From: an uncultured Planctomycetia bacterium
GTDB lineage: Bacteria > Planctomycetota > UBA1135 > GCA-002686595
DNA length: 11,260 bases
Direction of reading: 5' to 3'
Assembly: GCA_937952135.1 (NCBI GenBank)
Contig: CALFYL010000428.1
Span: forward strand, 1 to 11,260
Position numbers and translations under genes: made by a program. Under the pieces are notes generated by a model. It was not told the origin of the DNA. It did not search any database and worked only from the letters and a program-made list of their open reading frames with translations. How positions within the stretch are numbered: position 1 is the stretch's first letter; each line of letters begins with the position of its first letter. Of the stretch, positions 6,098 to 11,260 are shown in pieces.

Positions 6098-6502
6098 TCA
6101 GCCCGCGCGCAGCACGCGCACCAGTGCAACGATCACGAGCAGCGCTCCAACGGGCACCAGCGCGACGCCGAGCGACGGATCGCCTTCGTAGTTGAGCACG
6201 CCGCCGGCGAAAAACCCGAGCGGCATCAACACGGCGCCCCAGCACAGTTCGCGCGCCGCCTTCGCGCGCGTCGCTTCGCGCTCCACGAAGCTCGCCGCCA
6301 GCGCCGCGAAGAGCAGGCACAGAATGCCGAGCATCGACCCGTGCGCGTGGGCGAGGCGCCACATCTCGCGCCGCACCGGACTCTCGAGCCACGCCGCCAC
6401 TTTGAAGCCGTGCAGCGCCTCGAGCGCCACGCCCATCGGCAGCGAGATCGCGAGCAGCGCGCAGCCGACGCGCAGCGCTTTGCGGGTGTGCAGGTCCTTC
6501 AT
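6098..6502 (-). CDS. Four-helix membrane protein with HAHG motif
   Basis: Integral membrane protein of 134 residues with four predicted helices at about 10-30, 50-73, 86-104 and 110-131. The second helix opens with L-A-H-A-H-G (50-55), two histidines spaced as in membrane heme- or copper-ligating motifs; another histidine ends helix one (H31). The third helix leads into G-F-F-A-G-G-V-L-N-Y (96-105). The start codon overlaps the stop of the octaheme cytochrome gene by 4 bases (ATGA), so translation is almost certainly coupled. A membrane partner that passes electrons between quinones and the multiheme cytochrome is the natural reading, but that is inference: I recognise no named family with certainty, and heme binding is not demonstrated. 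An alternative is a structural or assembly protein for the cytochrome. Helix count and coupling are the firm parts. Confidence 0.82.
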   Translation of the reverse strand: MKDLHTRKALRVGCALLAISLPMGVALEALHGFKVAAWLESPVRREMWRLAHAHGSMLGILCLLFAALAASFVEREATRAKAARELCWGAVLMPLGFFAGGVLNYEGDPSLGVALVPVGALLVIVALVRVLRAG

Positions 6503-8382
6503 TCGCCGATCGAGATGACGTGGTCGCTTTGCAGGTCGAGCAACGTGCGCAGGCGCGCGAGGTCCAGCCCGCCGCCGGGCTGGAGCAGCCAGGCCCGCGG
6601 ATCGCTCGGAAGGCGTGGCGCGAGCTGCCTGGGAAGGGCTTCGATCAACTCGAAGAGCCGCTCGGTGCGCGCGGACGGCGCCGCGAGCGGGTCGAAGCTC
6701 TCGACGCTCCCGCGGATGCCGAGCGAGAGCTCCGCGTCGAGCGCCAGGAGCGAGCGGCGAGCGAGCACGCGCACGCTGGGGTAGCCATCTCCGAGCGCGA
6801 CGACCAGGTGCAACGCGGCGGCGGCGCGCGAGCGAGCGTCGAGCGCGGTTTCGGGCCGGCCGAGCCGCCGGGCGTAGACCGCGCGCTGCACCGCATCGCC
6901 CGCGTGAAGCGACGCGAGCGCCTCGGGCAGGTCGAGCGGGGCGCCGTCGGGGCGCTGCCTCGGACGTTCGTACGCGTCGCCCCACCACTCGCGCATCCGG
7001 TCGGCGGCCCACGGCGCGTCGCGGTCGGCGTGGCACAGCGTGCAGGCATGCGGCCGCCCGCCTTCGACGTCGCGGCGCGTGTCCGGGCTCTCGACGCGGT
7101 GGCTGCGGTGGATCTCGACCACGCCGTACACCATGTGCGGCATGTGGCAGTCGAGGCAGCGCGAGCCCGAGCTCGCCGGCTCGTGGTGCGTGTGAGCGCG
7201 AACATCGGCCGCGATCTCGACATGGCATTGGGTGCAGGCCGCGTCGGTGCGCATGCGCGGCTCGATCTGGCCGTGCACGTCGCCGCCGTGCATTACGTGG
7301 CACGAAAAGCAGGTCAGCTCACCACCCCCGTAACACGGCGACTGCGTTACGCCCAGGAACTCGTAAGCCGTCAAGCGCGCGGTCCCGTCTGACCAGAAGC
7401 GCTCTTCGAAGCCTCGTGAAGCGTCGCCGCCAAGCGGTGGTGTGTCGCGGCGAATGGGCTCGACGTGACCGGCGAGCGTGTCACCGGGCCGGAAGGTCGG
7501 CCCGGACTCCATGTAGGTCCAGATCTTCTCCGGCGGCGAGGGCAAGCGTTGCGAGTGGCACTGTCCGCACAGCGCGGTGGCCTGCGCCTGATCGAGCGCG
7601 AGCGGATCGACGATCGAGTCGTCTTCGCCGCGCGTGTGGTGCGCGCCGTAACGCGCCAGCGGCGAGCGGTGCTTTCGCGCGTGTTCGCCGCCGGGGCCGT
7701 GGCACGCCTCGCACGAGATGCCCAGATCGGCCACGCTGCTGTCGAAGCGCTTGGGAGCAGGCTCACCGTCCGCCGCGAGCTCGAGTCCGGGCGACGGCGC
7801 GGTGTTGTGGCAGAAGATGCAGTTCTCGTTCCACAGCGACTGATGGCGACTCCAGTCGTTGTTGTCGGGCGCGAGGAACACGCCGTTCATGTGCATCCAG
7901 CGCTCGTCGCCGATGTGCCACACGAGCGGTAGCCGGCGGTACGCGCCGCCGACGGCCTCGCCGACGAGCTCGAAGTACTGCTGGTAGCGCCGCGAGCCGA
8001 CCGCGAGCGCGACGGTCGCCGTGCGCGCGGGCTCGGCGCCGATCGGAGGCAGGTCGATGCAGAATTCGCCGCCGCGTTCGAAGGGCCTCGCGCTCGCGCC
8101 GAAGAACGAAACCGGAGCGCCGTCGAAGCGTCCGCGCACGCTCTCGCGCGTCGGAAGCTGCGTCATCGACGAGTGGTAGGTCGCGTCCCACGACGCGTGC
8201 TGCTCGGGATGGCAGGTGCGGCACGTCTGCGCGCCGACGTACTCGTTCGCGCGCTCGATCAGGCCGCCGGAGGGATCCATGCGCGTCGGATCCGGCCCGA
8301 GCACCAGCACCGCCGCGATGGCCGCCGGCGCCGCCGCGAGCAACGCGGCGATCGAGAGCTTGGAGGCGCCACGGGATTTCAT
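6499..8382 (-). CDS. Octaheme c-type cytochrome with C-terminal HEAT-like region
   Basis: Exported electron-transfer protein of 627 residues. Residues 9-29 are hydrophobic (signal peptide or N-terminal anchor). Eight CxxCH heme c sites are present: CRTCH (54-58), CIFCH (188-192), CEACH (224-228), CGQCH (272-276), CFSCH (358-362), CTQCH (383-387), CLDCH (409-413) and CTLCH (447-451). Heme attachment by the cytochrome c maturation system outside the membrane is therefore expected. Other conserved-looking pieces are A-T-Y-H-S-S-M-T-Q (67-75), W-H-I-G-D-E-R-W (155-162) and the T-H-H-E-P / C-H-M-P-H cluster (398-416), which could supply distal heme ligands as in cytochrome c554- and nitrite-reductase-like multihemes. 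Residues ~480-560 are Ala/Leu-rich helices resembling HEAT repeats, a likely protein-interaction part. It lies 60 bases after the peptidase gene and overlaps the HAHG membrane-protein gene by 4 bases. The substrate or partner is unknown; I recall similar uncharacterised proteins in planctomycetes and acidobacteria. Confidence 0.93.
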   Translation of the reverse strand: MKSRGASKLSIAALLAAAPAAIAAVLVLGPDPTRMDPSGGLIERANEYVGAQTCRTCHPEQHASWDATYHSSMTQLPTRESVRGRFDGAPVSFFGASARPFERGGEFCIDLPPIGAEPARTATVALAVGSRRYQQYFELVGEAVGGAYRRLPLVWHIGDERWMHMNGVFLAPDNNDWSRHQSLWNENCIFCHNTAPSPGLELAADGEPAPKRFDSSVADLGISCEACHGPGGEHARKHRSPLARYGAHHTRGEDDSIVDPLALDQAQATALCGQCHSQRLPSPPEKIWTYMESGPTFRPGDTLAGHVEPIRRDTPPLGGDASRGFEERFWSDGTARLTAYEFLGVTQSPCYGGGELTCFSCHVMHGGDVHGQIEPRMRTDAACTQCHVEIAADVRAHTHHEPASSGSRCLDCHMPHMVYGVVEIHRSHRVESPDTRRDVEGGRPHACTLCHADRDAPWAADRMREWWGDAYERPRQRPDGAPLDLPEALASLHAGDAVQRAVYARRLGRPETALDARSRAAAALHLVVALGDGYPSVRVLARRSLLALDAELSLGIRGSVESFDPLAAPSARTERLFELIEALPRQLAPRLPSDPRAWLLQPGGGLDLARLRTLLDLQSDHVISIGE

Positions 8383-8442
8383 CGTGCGAAGTTGGGCGAC
8401 GGACTGCGGCGACGAAACTCGGGGACGCGCTTGGGGCCGCGC

Positions 8443-9885
8443 TCAGCGCTTGGGGTTCTGCCCTTCGAGCCAGACCGGATCGATGCGCCCCTCGGCCAGC
8501 GCCTTCGAGCCTTCGAAAGCCGCGCGCACGCACGCCTCCATGTGCGCGTAGTCGAGCGTCTGCGGCTCGTCGCTCACCTGGTGGTAGTCGCGGTGCAGGT
8601 TGTAGCTCGACAACGTCTGCGCGACGACGCCCTTGACGGCGAAGGCGTAGTTGTCGGAGCGCTTGAAGAAGTTCTGCTCGGGCCGCCCGTCGTTCTCGAT
8701 GGCGAGGCCCAGGCGCTGGAACTCGGCGCCGAGGTTCGAACGCTCGAAGCCGGTGAGCCACAGCTTGCCCGCGCCGCCCACGAGGTCGTCGGGCCGGCCG
8801 ATCATCTCGAAGTTGAGGTTGAGCACCGTGCGGTCGAGCGGCACGAGCGGGTGGTTGATGTAGTGGTGCGTGCCGACGAGCCCGATCTCCTCGCCCGTGG
8901 CGAAGAAGAAGATCAGCGTGCGCGCCGGCGGCGGGCCGGCCGCGAAGGCCTCGGCGAGTTCGAGCACCGCGGCGCACCCCGACGCGTCGTCGTCGGCGCC
9001 GTTGCGGATGAGATCGACGCCTTCGCCCGCCGCGTTTCGCGTGTCGACGCCGATGTGGTCATAGTGCGCGCTGAACACGATCGCCTGCTGGGCGAGTTCG
9101 GGCCGCTCGGGCGTGCCGACGCCCGCGATGCGCCCGATCACGTTGAAGGCCGGCAGTTCGCGCAAGTTGGCTTCGCACTCGAGCTCGAGCGCCTCGATCG
9201 ATCCGTCGCGCAAACCCGCGAGCAGCTCGCCGTTCGCCTGGAGCTTGGCGGTCGTGTCGCGCTGCATCGAACCGACGATGTCGCGCGACCGCGGCGGCGC
9301 GCTGTCGGCCTTCTTGCCGGGCCCCTCCGCACCCGGCGAGACGATCAGACCGAAACCCGCTCCGCCGCCTTCGCCGAGCCACTCGCCGCGTTCGCGCGAC
9401 TTGCCGTCGAGGAACAGCGCGACCTTCGCGTCGGGCTTCTTCGGCAAGTCGTCCGCGCCTTTGACGACCACGACGCGCAAGCGCTGCTTCTTCGCCGGCA
9501 CGCCGCCGAGGAACGTGAAGTCGACGCCGCTCGCCAGCTCGCGCGGCTTCGAACGACTCCACGCCGTCAGCGTGGGGATCGAGCCGTACTCGACGCGCGC
9601 AAAAGGCACCTTCTGGAAGTACGTGCCGTCGTCGCCGGCCGCCGCGACGCCCGCGCGCTTCAGCGCCGCGCCGAGCCATTCGCCCGCGCGCTCGCACTCG
9701 GGCGTGCCGGTCGCGCGACCTTGCATCTCATCGGATGCCAGCGCCGCGACGCAGACCTCGATGTCGGTGCGCTGGATCGCCGGATCCGCGCGTTCGGGGG
9801 AGCGCGCCGCGGGCGCGAGGCCCGAAACGAGCGCGAGGCCAGCGACGAGCACGGAGACGGCGAACGAAGTGGAGCGAAAGGCCAT
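8443..9885 (-). CDS. Secreted M28 family zinc metallopeptidase
   Basis: Exported two-zinc aminopeptidase-type enzyme of 480 residues. Residues 1-27 form a signal peptide with no lipobox cysteine. Residues 40-80 are the M28 N-terminal part (S-D-E-M-Q-G-R-A-T-G-T). An insertion of ~150 residues (95-245), comparable to a PA domain, precedes the catalytic core. Metal-site motifs are in order: S-A-H-Y-D-H (272-277, ligand His274), G-A-D-D-D-A-S-G (296-303, bridging Asp299), G-E-E-I-G (331-335, Glu332 general base and Glu333 ligand), N-F-E-M-I-G-R (358-364) and Y-H-Q-V-S-D (434-439, ligand His435). The fourth ligand, usually Asp, is Glu360 here. It probably trims peptides or proteins outside the cytoplasmic membrane; the exact specificity (aminopeptidase, carboxypeptidase or cyclase-like) cannot be read. 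It is the first gene of the minus-strand run continuing with the octaheme cytochrome 60 bases later. Only 65 bases separate its start from the divergent glycosyltransferase gene. Confidence 0.93.
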   Translation of the reverse strand: MAFRSTSFAVSVLVAGLALVSGLAPAARSPERADPAIQRTDIEVCVAALASDEMQGRATGTPECERAGEWLGAALKRAGVAAAGDDGTYFQKVPFARVEYGSIPTLTAWSRSKPRELASGVDFTFLGGVPAKKQRLRVVVVKGADDLPKKPDAKVALFLDGKSRERGEWLGEGGGAGFGLIVSPGAEGPGKKADSAPPRSRDIVGSMQRDTTAKLQANGELLAGLRDGSIEALELECEANLRELPAFNVIGRIAGVGTPERPELAQQAIVFSAHYDHIGVDTRNAAGEGVDLIRNGADDDASGCAAVLELAEAFAAGPPPARTLIFFFATGEEIGLVGTHHYINHPLVPLDRTVLNLNFEMIGRPDDLVGGAGKLWLTGFERSNLGAEFQRLGLAIENDGRPEQNFFKRSDNYAFAVKGVVAQTLSSYNLHRDYHQVSDEPQTLDYAHMEACVRAAFEGSKALAEGRIDPVWLEGQNPKR

Positions 9886-9950
9886 TCGCCCAGTCTACGG
9901 AGTGCGGGCCGGGCGTCGGGCGCCGCGCCGCTTCGAGGTAGCTTGAGGCC

Positions 9951-10637
9951 GTGAGAACTCTGATCGTGCTCGCGAAGGCGCCGCGGCCGGGGCTGGCGAA
10001 GACGCGCCTCGCGCGCGGCGGAGGCTTGTCCCTGGAGCAGGCCGCGGGTTTTGCGCGCGCGTTCCTTGTCGACACGCTCGCGACCTGCGCGCGGGCGGGC
10101 GCGGAGCGCGTCGTGGTCGCCTACTCGCCGGCCGAAGCCCGCTCGGAGTTCGAAGCGCTCGCGCCGCTCGTCGAACTGCGTCCGCAAGTCGAGGGCGACC
10201 TCGGGGCGCGCATCGGCGCGGCCTTCGAAGAGGGGTTCGCGGGCGGCGCCGCTCGCGTGGTCGCGATCGGCTCGGACACGCCGCACCTCGGCGTGGACCG
10301 CGTGAGCGCGGCGTTCGAGCGCTTGCAGCGCGCGGAGGTCGTGCTGGGGCCGACGCGCGACGGCGGCTACTACCTCGTCGGACTTCGCGGGCCGCGGCCG
10401 GAGCTGTTCGAGGGCGTCGAGTGGAGCACCGAGCGCGTGCGAAGCCAGACACTCGCCGCCGCGCGGCGCCTGCGCTTGCGCGTCGAGCTCCTCGACGAAC
10501 TCGAGGACATCGACGGCGCGGCGGAACTCGAGCGTCTGCGCCTCGAACTCTCCGCCGCGCCGTCCAGATGCCCCGCCACGTCGGCCCAGTTCGCGGGCCT
10601 CGCGGGACAGAGCGGCCGGACTACGGGGCCAAAGTGA
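9951..10637 (+). CDS. DUF2064/TIGR04282-type GT-A glycosyltransferase
   Basis: Cytoplasmic nucleotidyl- or glycosyl-transferase-fold protein of 228 residues. The motifs of the DUF2064 family appear in order: A-K-A-P-R-P-G-L-A-K-T-R-L (8-20, nucleotide-binding loop), E-G-D-L-G-A-R-I (81-88), G-S-D-T-P-H-L (107-113, with the metal-binding Asp109 region), G-P-T-R-D-G-G-Y-Y-L-V-G-L (133-145) and D-I-D-G (187-190). These resemble sugar nucleotide transferases and CofC/MobA-like guanylyltransferases; no substrate is established for most members. Start: GTG at 9951 with GAGG a few bases upstream; it begins directly with the first beta strand. The C-terminal ~30 residues (Ser/Pro/Gly-rich, from about 200) are not part of the usual fold and may be low-constraint. 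Its last 17 bases overlap the 3' end of the fragment on the opposite strand. Confidence 0.9.
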   Translation: MRTLIVLAKAPRPGLAKTRLARGGGLSLEQAAGFARAFLVDTLATCARAGAERVVVAYSPAEARSEFEALAPLVELRPQVEGDLGARIGAAFEEGFAGGAARVVAIGSDTPHLGVDRVSAAFERLQRAEVVLGPTRDGGYYLVGLRGPRPELFEGVEWSTERVRSQTLAAARRLRLRVELLDELEDIDGAAELERLRLELSAAPSRCPATSAQFAGLAGQSGRTTGPK

Positions 10638-11028
10638 ATTCGAGCGCCGCGGAGAGGTTGGTGGACTTCGCCGCCGCGGGATCGCGGTACCAGACCTGCG
10701 CGTTGAACGCCTGACCCGCGTGGATCGGCCGGCCGAGCGCGCTCGGATGCGCCGCCATGTACGCGAGGAAGTCGAAGGAGAGCGCGCCCGCGCAGCTCGC
10801 CGACGCGCAGCCGGTGTTGGAGAGGCCCGTGCGCTGAATGGAGCTCTTCACGCACAGGAAGCTCGAGCTGCCGGAAGCCCATGGCAGCGCGACCGGTCCC
10901 TGCACGCCGTAAAACAGCGTCGCGCTGACGGCGCCTTCGACTCCACTCGCGTGAAGCACAAATCCGCTCGCGGCGAAGGCGCTCGGAAGTCCGCTCGCCG
11001 CGAGCTGCGCCGCGCACGCGTGTCGGAT
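10621..11028 (-). pseudogene. Truncated copy of the secreted C-terminal module
   Basis: This reading frame encodes a 135-residue stretch homologous to the C-terminal module of the protein at 9-1118, including L-F-Y-G, F-L-C-V-K-S, A-L-G-R-P, A-Q-V-W-Y-R-D-P and the ending A-L-E-F-T-L-A-P. An in-frame TGA at 11031-11029 lies immediately before it, while homology extends upstream of the first candidate start (GTG at 10959) to a Cys matching the module border of the other copy. About nine residues after that Cys are missing. No signal peptide or N-terminal module precedes it. I read it as a broken gene or stranded domain. A short translated protein from GTG 10959 (112 residues) or from ATG 11032, which has AAGG upstream but lies in another frame, cannot be excluded. 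Confidence 0.65.
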
Positions 11029-11117
11029 TCATGCGCCTTGCAACGCGCGAGACGGGCGATGGGTTCCTCGGCGCCCGCCGGGGTGTCTCACGAAGGCCGT
11101 AGCGAGGGCGAAAATTT

Positions 11118-11146
11118 CTCGAGGCCGCACAAGCGGTCGGAACGAG
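11118..11146 (-). terminator. Weak terminator-like hairpin near the right edge
   Basis: GGCCGC (11123-11128) pairs with GCGGTC (11133-11138, one G-T wobble) around ACAA, and outer CTCG/CGAG (11118-11121 with 11143-11146) extends the stem across a small internal loop. On the minus strand it is followed by AAATTTTCG. It lies ~93 bases beyond a minus-strand stop at 11239, so it could end a gene entering from the right. Confidence 0.35.
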
Positions 11147-11238
11147 TTCGCCCGGCCCGGGAGCGCTCGGCCGCCGTTGGTCGCCGTGAGCGATCCAGGC
11201 CGGCTTTCGACGCTTCGGACGACTCCGCGCGCCGCGGA

Positions 11239-11260
11239 TCAGCCTTTCTTGCGCTCGCTC
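11239..11260 (-). CDS. Possible last codons of a minus-strand gene from the right
   Basis: At the right edge the minus strand reads S-E-R-K-K-G and then TGA (11241-11239). A short lysine-rich tail followed by a terminator-like hairpin is compatible with a C-terminus, but seven codons cannot establish a gene. Confidence 0.22.

Larger units (their letters stand above)
11029..11260. other. Right-end gap, nothing coding recognised apart from a possible gene end
   Basis: Apart from the hairpin at 11118-11146 and the possible C-terminal codons at 11239-11260, I see no recognisable gene, promoter or repeat here. No reading frame on either strand continues the N-terminal part of the broken module gene. 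Confidence 0.5.

Noticed and set aside
6615..8636. Plus-strand 673-residue frame opposite the octaheme cytochrome
   Set aside because: Arg/Ala-rich shadow; the minus frame contains eight CxxCH motifs.
9886..9950. TAGACT (minus) and TAGCTT (plus) 6 bases before the two divergent start codons, suggesting leaderless transcripts
   Set aside because: No -35 element at a suitable distance for either; single hexamers of this quality are expected by chance.
8173..9954. Plus-strand 593-residue frame opposite the M28 peptidase
   Set aside because: Shadow of a gene with a complete set of metal-site motifs.
10370..11032. Minus-strand 220-residue frame starting at an ATG with AAGG upstream
   Set aside because: Arg-rich translation without motifs; it is out of frame with the module homology and runs antisense through the glycosyltransferase. 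The ATG is noted only as a possible remnant start.

Overview
The window is a very GC-rich bacterial chromosome segment with tightly packed genes, most of them on the minus strand. The best guess for the source is a planctomycete. The main reason is the secreted protein at 9-1118, whose two-part layout (a 'W-Q-W-H-Y' N-terminal module and a roughly 140-residue C-terminal module ending in A-L-E-F-x-x-x-P) I recall from large paralogous secreted families in marine planctomycetes. A second, damaged copy of the C-terminal module lies at the other end of the window. The taxon is an inference from remembered family resemblance and was not tested.

Layout, left to right. (1) A plus-strand secreted protein (9-1118) and a small VOC/glyoxalase-fold protein (1153-1584). 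(2) Convergent to these, a minus-strand block: a patatin-like phospholipase (1625-2737), a coiled-coil winged-helix DNA-binding protein (2982-3473), a BatD-like membrane protein (3909-5084) and a second winged-helix protein with an AT-hook-like linker (5338-5760). The two winged-helix proteins are paralogues in their C-terminal 54 residues (19 identical, no gaps) and bracket the BatD-like gene. (3) A second minus-strand block that reads as one operon: a secreted M28 zinc metallopeptidase (8443-9885), an octaheme c-type cytochrome (6499-8382) and a four-helix membrane protein with a His-Ala-His-Gly motif (6098-6502). The last two overlap by 4 bp (ATGA). (4) Divergent from the peptidase, a plus-strand DUF2064/TIGR04282-type glycosyltransferase (9951-10637), whose 3' end overlaps the 3' end of a minus-strand fragment of the secreted C-terminal module (10621-11028). 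The last ~230 bases hold a weak terminator-like hairpin and possibly the last codons of a minus-strand gene entering from the right.

Non-coding signals: a clear intrinsic terminator after the second winged-helix gene (5239-5280); a perfect 17-bp hairpin after the first (2909-2948); a 15-bp bulged hairpin with a TTCG/CGAA tetraloop next to a 17-bp tandem repeat (5964-6034); and a plausible sigma70-type promoter (3556-3584) with a ~75-nt leader that can form competing small hairpins in front of the first winged-helix gene.

The strongest functional grouping is octaheme cytochrome plus HAHG membrane protein, a plausible envelope electron-transfer pair. I see no CRISPR array, tRNA, rRNA, transposase or recognisable defence system. 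The most unusual items are the paralogous DNA-binding pair, the cytochrome/HAHG pair and the broken module copy.
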